Part shown: piece after piece, positions 24,610 through 33,859 of the stretch
How the letters are laid out: the number at the start of each line of letters is the position of its first letter
Position numbering within the stretch: the stretch's first letter is position 1
Assembly: GCF_042432495.1 (NCBI RefSeq)
Contig: NZ_JBHLXC010000002.1
Coordinates: 496,001-560,000, forward strand
Source: Pseudochelatococcus lubricantis
GTDB taxonomy: Bacteria > Pseudomonadota > Alphaproteobacteria > Rhizobiales > Beijerinckiaceae
DNA length: 64,000 nucleotides
Reading direction: 5' to 3'
Position numbers and translations under genes: made by a program
The notes under the pieces: generated by a model
What the model was told of the DNA's origin: nothing
What the model saw: only the letters and a program-made list of their open reading frames with translations
The model's database searches: none

Positions 24610-27600
24610 TCAACTCAACGAAAGCCGCCGCAGCCTGTCGGCGATCACGGGCGCAATATGCGCGGTCGCCGCCGCGCCCGTCAGGTGGGCATGGAGCGAC
24701 GGCACGTCGTGCACGTCGAGCGACGCCGCATAAGGCGTCCACAATTGCGGCGTCAGATCGGTGCCCGCATGGTCGAGGGCGGCGCGAAAGTAGAGAACTC
24801 CGCCGGGGTAGAAGCGATGCCAGTGCCCGCGCACCAGGCGGTTGTTCGCCGCCACCACCTGCACGACGCCGGTCAGCGCGCGGTCGGAGAGCAGTCCGAG
24901 CGGGTTGTCGATGCCGCGCAGATACGCGACCACCTTCTCCCGCGTCAGCGGCCCGTCGCCGAGTTCCGACACGTCATGGCCGGCGATCTGCACCAGCGCC
25001 TTCAGCGAGACATCTTCCGAGGGATCGGACTGGTCGCGCCAGCTATCGCTCGGATAGGCGTCGAGCAGAGCGAGAAGCCCGTGCGGCGCACCGCTTTCCA
25101 CCAGTTGCACGGCCATGGCATGGGCGATGATGCCGCCTACCGACCAGCCCGCGAGGTGGATGGGCCCGTCCGGCACGATGGTGCGGGCGAGGGCGATGTA
25201 ATCGGCCGCCATCGCCTCGATGCTGGCGGGCGCGGGCGCCTGCGGATCGAGCCCGCGCGCCTGCAGGCCGTAGACAGCGTGCGCCGGGAGGGCGCGCGCG
25301 AGGCCCCCGTAGCACCACGAGATGCCGCCGGCGGGGTGGATGCAGAACAGCGGGCTCGCCCCCCGCCCGTCGTTGAGGCGGATGAGCGGTGCAAGCCCCT
25401 CGTTCTCGGTGGCGGAAAAACCGTTACCCGGCGCGCAAGCCGCGTCGATCCGGGCCGCGAGCCGCGCCACGGTGGGATCGGTGAACACCACGCCGAGACC
25501 GAACGGGTTGCCGCCGAGTGCCTGCGCCCAGTCGTCGCGCACCTGCTGCATGAGCTTCGCCGCGAGCAGGGAATGCCCGCCGAGGCTGAAGAAGTCGTCG
25601 TCCGCCGAGATCGTGGCCTCGTCGAGCCGGAGGCAGCGCGCGAACAGGGCCGCGACGCGCTTTTCGGTCGCGCTCTCCGGCTTGCGCCCGGCGTGGCCGG
25701 CGAAGGCCGGTTCCGGCAGGGCCTTGCGGTCGAGTTTGCCGTTGGCGGAAAGCGGCAGGCGCGCCAGCGTCACGAAGGCGGCGGGCACCATGTAGTCCGG
25801 CACGCGCGCGGCGATGGCGGCGCGCAGCCGCTCCGTGTCGATGTCTCGGCCGGGCTTCTGCGTGACATAGGCGACGAGCCGCTTGCCGCCTGCGCCGTCG
25901 TCGCGCGCGTCGATCACCGCCTGCGCCACCGCCTCGTCCGCGAGCGCCGCCGTCTCGATCTCGCCGAGTTCGATGCGCAGGCCGCGCAGCTTCACCTGAT
26001 GGTCCGTGCGGCCGAGGAACACGATGGCGCCGTCCTCGCGCGCCAGCGCCAGATCGCCGGTGCGGTACATCCGCTCGCCGGGAAAGAACGGGTCCGCGAC
26101 GAACCGCTCGTCCGTGAGTTCCGGCTGGCCGAGATAGCCGCGTGCGAGTTGCCGGCCGGAAAGGTAGAGTTCGCCGACGATTCCCGCCGGCAGGGGGCGG
26201 CGGCGCGCGTCGAGCACGTAAAGCCGCGTGTTCCACACCGGGAAGCCGATCGGCACAGGCTGGCTGCGGTCGGCGGCGGAAGCCTTCCAGTAGCTCACAT
26301 CCACCGCTGCTTCCGTGGGGCCGTAGAGGTTGTGCAACTCGCCCGCAATCAGCTCGTGGAAGCGGTCGCGCAGCTTCGCCGGCAGCTCCTCGCCCGAGAC
26401 GAAGACGCGGCGGATGGCGAGGCCCCGCACCTTCGGCTCGTCGAGAAACAGCGCCAGCATGGAGGGCACGAAATGCATCGTGGTGACGGCGTGTTCGCGC
26501 ACCAGCGCCGCGAGCGCGCCGGGGTCCTTGTGGGTGTCGGGCGGCGCGACGACGAGCGTGGCGCCGGTGATGAAGGGCAGGAAGAACTCCCACACCGAAA
26601 CGTCGAACGTGGCCGGCGTCTTCTGAAGGATGCGGTCGCCGGGACCGATGCCGTAGTGCGCCGCCATCCACAGCAGGCGGTTGACGATGGCCCGGTGCTC
26701 CACCACCACGCCCTTGGGCACGCCGGTCGACCCGGAGGTATAGATGATATAGGCCGCATCCCCCGGTGCGGGGTCGTGGAAGGGCTCGCCGCCAGGGGGG
26801 CCCGCGTCCTCCTCGTCGATGACGAACGGCGGCGCGCCTTCCGGCAGCCTGTGCCGCAACTCGCGCGTGGTGACGACGACGCGCGGGGCGGCTGATCGCA
26901 GGATGCGCGTCAGGCGCTCGCGCGGATGGTCGGCATCGAGCGGCAGATAGGCGGCGCCGAGCCGCACGATCGCGAGCAGTGCGAGCACGAGATGGCGCGA
27001 GCGCGGCAAGGCCACGGCCACCGCGTCGCCCGGATTCACGCCGGCCGCGCGCAGCCGGTGCGCGAAGGCCGCCGTTTCACGCTCCAGTTCCGCATAGGTC
27101 CAGCGCTGCGCACCCTCGGCGAGCGCAGGCGCGTCGGGCGTGCTGCGGGCGGTGCGCGCCAGCAGCGCGGCAAGCGTCGTCTCGGCGACGGGATGCGCGC
27201 TCGCCCGCTGCGCGGCAAACCACTGACCGTATTCGTCGGGGGAGAGCGTCGGCGCATCGGCGAGGCGCTCCGCCTGGGCTGCGGCATGCACGAAAGCGAT
27301 GAAGCGCCGCCCGAGCTGCCGCGTCCGGTCCGCGGAATAGAGCGCGGGATTCGCGTCGAGTTCCAGGCGGATTTGCCGGCCTTCCCGGTCTGCGCGCAGC
27401 GTGAAGGTAAGGTCGTCGACGGCGCCGGCGCCGGGCACCGCGATGTCGGAGGCCACGCCATGCAGGCCGAGCGGCTCGTCGAAGGGCAGGATGTTGATGA
27501 GCGGGCCGTAGAGGCGGCGATCCTGCCCGATCAGGCCGAGGTCGCGGCGCAACTGCTCGCTGCGGTAGCGTCCGTGGCGGCGCGTCCGCGTGAGCTTGCG

Positions 27601-28578
27601 GGCGGTGTCGGCGGCAAGGTCGCCGAGCGGCTCATCCTCGTCCACGCGCACGCGCACCGGCAGCACATTCATCACCATGGACGGCACGCGCGCCGACGCG
27701 GAGCCGAAGCGGCCCATGTGTGGCACGCCGACGATGGCCTCATCGCCGCCCGCATGGCGGACGATGAAGGCGCCGGCCAGCGTTGTCAGCAGATCGGGCC
27801 AGCTCAGACCCATGTCCGCTGCCCGCGCCGTCAGTGCCCTGGCGGTTTCTTCCGGCAGGGAAAGCGTGAAGCGGTGGAAACTGTGCGCGCTCGCCGCCTC
27901 GCCCGGCGCGATGCCGGCGACATGCGGCCTGTCCGCGAACAGGTCGTGCCAGAACGCCCGCTCCCGGTCCTCGCGGGTGCTGCCAGCATAGGCCGCGTCC
28001 TCGGCGAGATAGCCGGAAAACGCCCCGAATTCAGTCTCTTGCGCGGGAACGGCAGCCACGGCCTCGTTATAGAGCGCGGCAATACGGCGGTTGAGCAGCG
28101 CGGTGCCGAAACCATCGATCACCAGATGGTGGATGTTCTGATGCCACAGGTAAAGGCCCGGTCCGACGACCAGCAGATGCTCCGTGACCAGCGGATCGCG
28201 GGTAGGATCACGCGGGCGGGCCATGTCGCGGTCGATGTGGGCGCGCGCGGCGGCGAGGGGATCGCTCTCACGGCTGAAATCGAAGATCGAAAGCGCGGCC
28301 GGGGGCGCTGCGCCGATCGTCTGCTCCGGCCCGTCGCGTCCGTCGATGAAGCGCGCGGCGAGCGCGGGCGCTTCCCGCAGGGCCTGCTCCACCGCCGCCT
28401 TGAAGGCGTCGCAGTCGAGCGGGCCCGACAGCGTGACGATCTGCCCGGTGTTGAAGACGGGATTTTCCGGGTCGAGCCGTTGCGCGAACCAGATGCCCTC
28501 CTGCGCCTGCAGGAGCGGATGACGCTCCGGCGGCGATGGACTGGGCCGGCCGGCGGCCGGCGCGGGAGTGGCGGTCAT
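24610..28578 (-). CDS. entF: Nonribosomal peptide synthetase EntF-like (C-A-PCP-TE), serine-activating
   Basis: A 1322-residue single-module synthetase. The condensation domain has HHLVIDG. The adenylation domain has YIIYTSGSTGVPKG and YGPTEAA. Reading the ten specificity positions gives D-V-W-H-F-S-L-V-D with the usual final Lys, identical to the EntF serine code. A carrier domain (LGGHSLLAA) and thioesterase (GWSVGG) follow. This is the EntF architecture and length, so the product is predicted to be a DHB-serine ester, most likely enterobactin. ATG 28578 lies 2 bp after the aryl carrier gene. No MbtH-like gene is visible in the cluster. Confidence 0.92.
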   Translation of the reverse strand: MTATPAPAAGRPSPSPPERHPLLQAQEGIWFAQRLDPENPVFNTGQIVTLSGPLDCDAFKAAVEQALREAPALAARFIDGRDGPEQTIGAAPPAALSIFDFSRESDPLAAARAHIDRDMARPRDPTRDPLVTEHLLVVGPGLYLWHQNIHHLVIDGFGTALLNRRIAALYNEAVAAVPAQETEFGAFSGYLAEDAAYAGSTREDRERAFWHDLFADRPHVAGIAPGEAASAHSFHRFTLSLPEETARALTARAADMGLSWPDLLTTLAGAFIVRHAGGDEAIVGVPHMGRFGSASARVPSMVMNVLPVRVRVDEDEPLGDLAADTARKLTRTRRHGRYRSEQLRRDLGLIGQDRRLYGPLINILPFDEPLGLHGVASDIAVPGAGAVDDLTFTLRADREGRQIRLELDANPALYSADRTRQLGRRFIAFVHAAAQAERLADAPTLSPDEYGQWFAAQRASAHPVAETTLAALLARTARSTPDAPALAEGAQRWTYAELERETAAFAHRLRAAGVNPGDAVAVALPRSRHLVLALLAIVRLGAAYLPLDADHPRERLTRILRSAAPRVVVTTRELRHRLPEGAPPFVIDEEDAGPPGGEPFHDPAPGDAAYIIYTSGSTGVPKGVVVEHRAIVNRLLWMAAHYGIGPGDRILQKTPATFDVSVWEFFLPFITGATLVVAPPDTHKDPGALAALVREHAVTTMHFVPSMLALFLDEPKVRGLAIRRVFVSGEELPAKLRDRFHELIAGELHNLYGPTEAAVDVSYWKASAADRSQPVPIGFPVWNTRLYVLDARRRPLPAGIVGELYLSGRQLARGYLGQPELTDERFVADPFFPGERMYRTGDLALAREDGAIVFLGRTDHQVKLRGLRIELGEIETAALADEAVAQAVIDARDDGAGGKRLVAYVTQKPGRDIDTERLRAAIAARVPDYMVPAAFVTLARLPLSANGKLDRKALPEPAFAGHAGRKPESATEKRVAALFARCLRLDEATISADDDFFSLGGHSLLAAKLMQQVRDDWAQALGGNPFGLGVVFTDPTVARLAARIDAACAPGNGFSATENEGLAPLIRLNDGRGASPLFCIHPAGGISWCYGGLARALPAHAVYGLQARGLDPQAPAPASIEAMAADYIALARTIVPDGPIHLAGWSVGGIIAHAMAVQLVESGAPHGLLALLDAYPSDSWRDQSDPSEDVSLKALVQIAGHDVSELGDGPLTREKVVAYLRGIDNPLGLLSDRALTGVVQVVAANNRLVRGHWHRFYPGGVLYFRAALDHAGTDLTPQLWTPYAASLDVHDVPSLHAHLTGAAATAHIAPVIADRLRRLSLS

Positions 28579-28580
28579 GG

Positions 28581-28832
28581 CTACTCTGCCGGATGGCGGC
28601 CGGCCAGATGACGGCTGGCGATAGCCCACCAGCGCGCCAGCGTCGGCTTTTCGGCAAGCTGCGCGAAGTCGAGCTTCACGCCCAGATCGCTCCAGCGCTG
28701 CACCAGCGCCATGGCGCGGATGGAATCGAGGCCGAGATCGATCAGGCTGTCGTCGTCGCCGATTTCGGAAGCATCCTCGCCGATGATGCGGGCGATGTCG
28801 GCGCGCATAGTGTCTTTCGTGAAGGCGCTCAT
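28581..28832 (-). CDS. Stand-alone aryl carrier protein
   Basis: An 83-residue acyl-carrier-type protein with the phosphopantetheine site LGLDSIRAM (Ser near residue 38). It corresponds to the C-terminal aryl carrier domain of EntB/DhbB. Here it is a separate gene after the isochorismatase. It receives 2,3-dihydroxybenzoyl from EntE and passes it to the EntF-like condensation domain. It is predicted to be activated by the PPTase at 22.3-23.0 kb. Gene spacing of 2-4 bp on both sides indicates one transcript. Confidence 0.9.
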   Translation of the reverse strand: MSAFTKDTMRADIARIIGEDASEIGDDDSLIDLGLDSIRAMALVQRWSDLGVKLDFAQLAEKPTLARWWAIASRHLAGRHPAE

Positions 28833-28836
28833 CGGT

Positions 28837-29469
28837 TCACAGGCTCTCCAGCAGGTGGTTCGTCAGGGTGGCGACGGCGCAGCGTTCCGCCGCGTAGGTC
28901 ACGGCCAGGTCGTGCTTCTCGCGCGAGAAGTCCGCCACCGCGTCGGCTACAAAGAAAGGCTCGATATTGCGCTGGAACGCTTCCGCCGTGGTCATGAGGC
29001 AGCCGATGTGAGCATAGATGCCGGTGACAATCAATTGATCGCGGTTACGCACGCGCATCAGGTGTTCCAGATTGGAACGCTGGAAAGCGCTGTAGCGCCA
29101 CTTGTGCAGGACGAAGTCGCCATCGAATGGTGCGAGCACGGCGTGGATGTCCTGATGCTCCGGCCGCGTGCTCATGCCCGGCCCCCAGAAATCGCGTTGC
29201 AGGCCCCGGTCGCGCGGATCCTGATCGCCCTCCTGCGCGGTGTAGAAGATCGGGATGCCGAGCAGATGCGCATGGCGGCGCAGCCGGTCGATGTTGGCTA
29301 TAACCTGCCGGATCGGCAAGGCATCGGCGGGGAAGGGCGCCAGGAAATAGTTCTGCATGTCGTGGATCAGCAGGGCAGCGCGGTCGCGACTCGCCCGCCA
29401 TGGCACGCGCGCCGCGGGCAGGTTGCGCGCGTCCGGCAGGGCATAGGCGCTGATGCTCGGCAATCCCAT
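28837..29469 (-). CDS. Isochorismatase (EntB N-terminal domain equivalent)
   Basis: A 210-residue isochorismatase. The catalytic region DRAALLIHDMQNYFL and the VTGIYAHIGCLMTTAEAFQ motif are those of the siderophore-type enzymes EntB/DhbB/VibB. It hydrolyses isochorismate to 2,3-dihydro-2,3-dihydroxybenzoate and pyruvate. Unlike EntB it stops before the aryl carrier domain, which is encoded separately 4 bp downstream, an arrangement known from other catecholate clusters but less common than the fusion. It lies 3 bp after entE. Confidence 0.92.
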   Translation of the reverse strand: MGLPSISAYALPDARNLPAARVPWRASRDRAALLIHDMQNYFLAPFPADALPIRQVIANIDRLRRHAHLLGIPIFYTAQEGDQDPRDRGLQRDFWGPGMSTRPEHQDIHAVLAPFDGDFVLHKWRYSAFQRSNLEHLMRVRNRDQLIVTGIYAHIGCLMTTAEAFQRNIEPFFVADAVADFSREKHDLAVTYAAERCAVATLTNHLLESL

Positions 29470-29472
29470 CGT

Positions 29473-31143
29473 TCAATCCTTCTCTTGCGTCTGCGCGCGG
29501 GCTTCCGCCGCGTCCGCTTCCAGCAGACGCTGGCGTAGCGTGGCGCGCAGGTCCTTGCGGCTGACCTTGCCGACGGCTGTCGTATGGAAGCTGTCCACGA
29601 ACACCACCCGGTCCGGCACCTTGAAGGCGGCGAGGCCCCGTTCGCGCACCCACGACTTGAGCGCCAGCGGCCTGAGCCCCGCGCCCTCGGGAACGGACTT
29701 GCGTGGAATGACGAAGGCGCAGGAGCGCTCGCCGAGATAGGGATCGGGAATGGATACCACCGCCGCGTCGAACACCCCGGGATGCGCAAGGAGATGGTCC
29801 TCGATCTCTTCCGCGGAGACCTTCTCGCCGCCGCGGTTGATCTGGTCCTTGGCGCGGCCCTGCACCACGAGATTGCCGTCCGGCCGCAGCAATACGATGT
29901 CGCCGGTGCGGTAATAGCCTTCCGGCGTGAACGAACGGGCGTTGGCCTCCGGCTCGTTGAAATACTGGCGGATGGTATAGGGGCCGCGCGTCAGCAGGTT
30001 GCCCGGCGTGCCGGGCGCCACGGGCCTGTCGTCGTCGTCCACGATCAGCAGTTCGTCGTCCGGGCTGATCGGGCGGCCTTGCGTTTCCGTGACGACCTCC
30101 TCGCTGTCGTCGAGGCGGGTGTAGTTGACGAGCCCTTCCGCCATGCCGAACACTTGCTGCAGCACCGGTCCGAACACCGCCTGGATGCGCCGCGCTACTT
30201 CCGGCGTCAGCTTCGCGCCGCCCGCCTGCAGCACTTTAAGGCTGGAGAGGTCGTGCGTCGTGGTTCGCGCCGCGTCCGCCCACACCAGTGCGAGCGGCGG
30301 CACGAGGCCGGTGATGGTCACCTTCTCGCGCGCGATCAGCGGAAACGCCGCATCCGGCGCGGGGGAGGGGCTGAGCACCACCGTGCCGCCGCCATGGAGC
30401 GTGCCGAAAGTGCCGGGCGAGCTCATGGGATAGTTATGCGCGATGGGCAGCGCGCCGAGATACACGCTGGTTTCGTCCATCCGGCAAATCTCGTTGCTGC
30501 CACGCAGGCTGTAGATATAGTCGTCATGCGTGCGCGGAATGAGCTTGGAAAGGCCGGTGCTGCCGCCGGAAATCTGGAGGAAGGCGACATCGGAGGACAA
30601 GGGGCCTTCCGGCAGCGGCCCGTCATGCTTCTCCACCGCGGCGAGCGGCATGAAGGGGCCGGCGTCGTCGGCCGCGACGATCACATGGCCGAGAGCCGGC
30701 ACCTTTGCCCTTACCTCCGCCGCGAGAGCACGATAGTCGAAGCCCTCGAACGTGTCCGTTATCACGTAACCGCGCGCTTCCGTGCGGGTGAGGAAATGCT
30801 CGATCTCGGTGGAGCGATGCGCGGGCAGCGCGAAGACGGGCAGGATGCCGGCGCGGAACAGGCCGAAGACGACGCTGAAGAATGGCGCGACGTTCGGCAG
30901 TTGCACCACCACGCGCTCTCCGGCGCGAAAGCCCAGCGCCGCGAAGCCGCGCGCCACCGCGTCCGCGCGCGCGTCCAGCTCGGCATAGGTCCAGCGCGTG
31001 TCGCCCGCCACGATGGCGGTGCGATCGGCGAAGCGGCCGGCGCGGTCGCGCAGCATGGCGCCGAACGTCTCGCCGCGCCAGTAGCCGGCCTCCCGGTAGC
31101 GTGCGGCCAGTTCCTCGGGCCATTTCTGGATTGCCGGAATCAC
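29473..31143 (-). CDS. entE: 2,3-dihydroxybenzoate-AMP ligase EntE
   Basis: A 556-residue stand-alone adenylation enzyme of the EntE/DhbE group. The phosphate-binding loop is ISGGSTGLSKLIPRTHDDY, the A5-type motif is VFGMAEGLVNYTRLDD and the late motif is YRTGDIVLLRPDGNLVVQGRAKDQINRGGEKVS (abbreviated here; catalytic Lys follows near residue 530). These are typical of DHB/salicylate-activating enzymes. It adenylates 2,3-dihydroxybenzoate and loads the aryl carrier protein. It lies between entC and the isochorismatase in the same operon. Confidence 0.93.
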   Translation of the reverse strand: MIPAIQKWPEELAARYREAGYWRGETFGAMLRDRAGRFADRTAIVAGDTRWTYAELDARADAVARGFAALGFRAGERVVVQLPNVAPFFSVVFGLFRAGILPVFALPAHRSTEIEHFLTRTEARGYVITDTFEGFDYRALAAEVRAKVPALGHVIVAADDAGPFMPLAAVEKHDGPLPEGPLSSDVAFLQISGGSTGLSKLIPRTHDDYIYSLRGSNEICRMDETSVYLGALPIAHNYPMSSPGTFGTLHGGGTVVLSPSPAPDAAFPLIAREKVTITGLVPPLALVWADAARTTTHDLSSLKVLQAGGAKLTPEVARRIQAVFGPVLQQVFGMAEGLVNYTRLDDSEEVVTETQGRPISPDDELLIVDDDDRPVAPGTPGNLLTRGPYTIRQYFNEPEANARSFTPEGYYRTGDIVLLRPDGNLVVQGRAKDQINRGGEKVSAEEIEDHLLAHPGVFDAAVVSIPDPYLGERSCAFVIPRKSVPEGAGLRPLALKSWVRERGLAAFKVPDRVVFVDSFHTTAVGKVSRKDLRATLRQRLLEADAAEARAQTQEKD

Positions 31144-31218
31144 GTTGCATCCTCCTCATGCCGCTCAGTGCGGACCGCGCTTGCGGCGCGGGACGGGGCG
31201 TATCGCCAGTCTGCCGCG

Positions 31219-32415
31219 TCAGCGCGGTTCCTGCGTCCTGCCGGCTTCGTCGATGCCGAGCGCGGCGAGCAGGGCCGCGAACTTCGCCGAGGTCTCGGCG
31301 ACTTCCGACTCGGGATCGGAACCCGGCACGATGCCCGCCCCCGCATAGAGGCGTGCCGTCGCACCGGAAAATTCCGCGCAACGGATCGCCACCATCCAGC
31401 GTCCGTCTCCCGCGCGATCCGCCCAGCCCACCGCCCCCGCGTAGAAGCCGCGGTCGAAGTCCTCCAGCGTGGCAATCGCCTCGCGCGCCGTTGCCCGTGG
31501 CAGGCCGCAGACGGCGGGCGTGGGATGCAGGGCGGCGGCGAGTTCAACGACGGACACTGCCGGATCCTTCAGCTCGCCGTCAATGGCCGTGCCCAGATGC
31601 CACATGGAGGCGGTCGAGACCAGCGACGGGCCTTCCGGCGCGGACAGCGCGCGGCAATAGGGGGTGAGCGTGTCGAGGATGGCCTCGACCACGAAGGCAT
31701 GCTCGCGCAGGTCCTTTTCCGAGTGCAGCAGGCCGTCCGCGGAGGCCCTGTCGGCGGCGGCGTCGGCGTGGCGGCGCGCGGAGCCGGCGAGCGGCGCGGA
31801 GCGGACCGTGCCGCCGCGCTTGTCCACGAGCAGCTCGGGGCTGGCGCCGACGAGTGTGCGCGGTGCGCCCGAAGCAGCCGCCGGCAGCGGCACCGCATAG
31901 GTCGTGATGGTGGAGTCCTGTGCGAGGCGCGTCAGCACCGCATCGAGATCGATGGCGTGGGGGGCTGTCACGAGCAGGCTGCGCGCCAGCACGACCTTGC
32001 GCAGGGCCGCAGCTTCGTCGTTCAGCAGCGCGAGCGCGCGTGCGACGCTGTCGGCGTAGGTCGCGGCCGGCGGCTCGGCGATGCTGGTCCAGCCTCCCGC
32101 CGCGCGCGGCAGCGACCGCACCTTGCCGATGGGCGCGGCCGCGGACACGCTTTCCGGCGCGTAGAGGTGCGCGGCGGCCGTCCGGTCGAAGGGCAGGGCG
32201 CCGACGAGCAGCGTCGCGTGGCGCTGCTCCTTCCAGAACGCCTCGACGGCGGCGGCGAGGCTGCCGGCGGCTGTCGGCGCGAGGCTGCAGCCCGCGCCAT
32301 GGCCGACGAGCGTTCCGCCGGCTCCACTGAAAACGAAAGGCGCGGCGAAGCCCGCGTTCTCGATATCGCTGCCTTCGGCGGGTTGACGCATTGCGACACT
32401 TGCCATTCTGTTCAC
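31219..32415 (-). CDS. entC: Isochorismate synthase EntC
   Basis: A 398-residue chorismate-utilising enzyme of the EntC/DhbC family. It has LVGASPELLV, the PLAGSARR motif, the SEKDLREHAFVVEAI helix, ALHPTPAVCGLP and the RLYAGAGIVPGSDP end motif. It converts chorismate to isochorismate, the first committed step. GTG 32415 overlaps the stop of the upstream binding-protein gene (GTGA). An ATG at 32406 is an alternative. The overlap places the periplasmic binding protein and biosynthesis in one transcript. Confidence 0.92.
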   Translation of the reverse strand: MNRMASVAMRQPAEGSDIENAGFAAPFVFSGAGGTLVGHGAGCSLAPTAAGSLAAAVEAFWKEQRHATLLVGALPFDRTAAAHLYAPESVSAAAPIGKVRSLPRAAGGWTSIAEPPAATYADSVARALALLNDEAAALRKVVLARSLLVTAPHAIDLDAVLTRLAQDSTITTYAVPLPAAASGAPRTLVGASPELLVDKRGGTVRSAPLAGSARRHADAAADRASADGLLHSEKDLREHAFVVEAILDTLTPYCRALSAPEGPSLVSTASMWHLGTAIDGELKDPAVSVVELAAALHPTPAVCGLPRATAREAIATLEDFDRGFYAGAVGWADRAGDGRWMVAIRCAEFSGATARLYAGAGIVPGSDPESEVAETSAKFAALLAALGIDEAGRTQEPR

Positions 32416-33542
32416 TCGGATGATGCGCCGCCGGCCTGCTGGCGCAGGTCGATCCAGTTTGGCCCCGCGAGCGGGACGGCGAGGAAACGTGTGTTCAGCT
32501 CTTCGATCGTCTTGTCCGGATCGACGTCGGCGAAAAGTTCGGGATGGATCCAGTTGGCGAGCCGTTCGGCGACGAGGATGTCGAGCGGCGAGTTGAGAAG
32601 CTGATGCGCGAGCCCGTGCACCTCGCCGCGCTCGACGGGGGCGAGGGAGGCGATGCCCGGCCGCGCCGCCATGCGCGCCAGCGAAGCCCGCGCTTCAGCG
32701 GGCGAGAATTCCGGCCCGATGACGAAACCGCCGGCCTTCGCGGTGTGCGGGCCGCCGGTGGCGATGTAGATTTCCGGCTCCGCGCTGATGATGTACTCGA
32801 TGCCAAGCTTGCCGCTGGCGCCGGGCAGCACGTCCGCGCCGATATTATGGCCACCGGCGAGTTCGACGTAATTGCCGACATTGCCCCGCCCCGGCGAGTT
32901 GCAGCATTCCGTCAGCCCGGCGTGCACTTCCAGGAAAACACGTGGGCGCCGGAGGGCCGGCGTCTGCGCGATCCGCCCGGTGATGCGCTTCAGATGCGCG
33001 TCCCGGAAGTCGATGAAGGCCTGCGCCCGTTCTTCCGCCCCGATCAGGCGGCCGAGGATGAGCAAGCTCTTCTCCAGGTTTTCGAGCGGCTGCGAGAAGA
33101 AGTCGATGAAGACGACGGGAATGCCGGCCGCCTCGATCTGGCGGATCTGCTCCGGGTTCGGTCCCAGCCCGTCGCGGAAGATCGCCACGTCGGGCGCGAC
33201 GTCGATGACCTGTTCGACGGAGAGAGAGTCCGCCGAACCGGCAATGCGCGGCTTGTCGGCGATGGCGGGAAAACGCTCGCGATAGGCGCCGTAGGCGGCG
33301 TCGCCGAGACGGTGGACGTCGTGCGGCCATGCGGCCACGAGCGAAACCGGATCGTCCGCCATCAGCGACAGGGCGATCAGATAACGTCCGTCGTCGATCA
33401 GAAGCCGCTGTGCCGGCCGGGGAAGGGAGATCGTCCTGCCCGCGATATCCGTTACCGTGACGGGCTGAACGTCCTGGGCACGAGCTTGGACAACAGAATC
33501 AAGAATAATTATAAAAGAAATCGAAAGCGCGAGAGAAAGCAT
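32412..33542 (-). CDS. Siderophore ABC transporter periplasmic binding protein (FepB/FecB-like)
   Basis: About 376 residues with a signal peptide (MLSLALSISFIIIL through ARAQ) and a periplasmic binding protein fold of the FepB/BtuF class. It shows VTVTDIAGRTISLPRPAQRLL, SLSVEQVIDVAPDVAIF, GIPVVFIDFF and a C-terminal WIHPELFADVD. It should bind the ferric catecholate in the periplasm. The start at 33542 is preferred to 33608 because the upstream extension is AT-rich and promoter-like, but a longer signal region is possible. No cognate permease, ATPase or outer-membrane receptor is in the window. Confidence 0.85.
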   Translation of the reverse strand: MLSLALSISFIIILDSVVQARAQDVQPVTVTDIAGRTISLPRPAQRLLIDDGRYLIALSLMADDPVSLVAAWPHDVHRLGDAAYGAYRERFPAIADKPRIAGSADSLSVEQVIDVAPDVAIFRDGLGPNPEQIRQIEAAGIPVVFIDFFSQPLENLEKSLLILGRLIGAEERAQAFIDFRDAHLKRITGRIAQTPALRRPRVFLEVHAGLTECCNSPGRGNVGNYVELAGGHNIGADVLPGASGKLGIEYIISAEPEIYIATGGPHTAKAGGFVIGPEFSPAEARASLARMAARPGIASLAPVERGEVHGLAHQLLNSPLDILVAERLANWIHPELFADVDPDKTIEELNTRFLAVPLAGPNWIDLRQQAGGASSE

Positions 33543-33859
33543 ACGCACGAGAAAAGGAACACGGCGAACTATGATGTACAGTTTAGAATTATTATATTGT
33601 GATTGCATTTAGCTGAGTTCTCGCGTTTCTCGTTGGATGGCTATGTGCCGGCGCGAGCTATAAGTCAATATCCTGCATGGCCGCCAGCCATGCGTTGCGG
33701 GCAGGCGCGGACATCACGTTTTCCTGAACGGTTCACTTTCCCGCGAGATCGCGGCTCCGCGATCTATTTCCGTATTCTTGAGGTGTGGCGTTTCCTCAAC
33801 GCGGCCGCCGCGCGGGCACGAGGCGGCACGCACATAAGGCGGAACGGCGCCTGGGGCCG
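33543..33859. promoter_or_regulatory. Promoter region of the siderophore operon
   Basis: A 317-bp gap; bases 33500-33620 are AT-rich and must hold the minus-strand promoter. The segment TTTAGAATTATTATATT near 33583 partly resembles an Irr iron-control element (TTTAGAAnnnTTCTAAA-like). It shares GAATTATTATA with the region upstream of irr (16847-16857). No other feature is seen. Confidence 0.4.
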
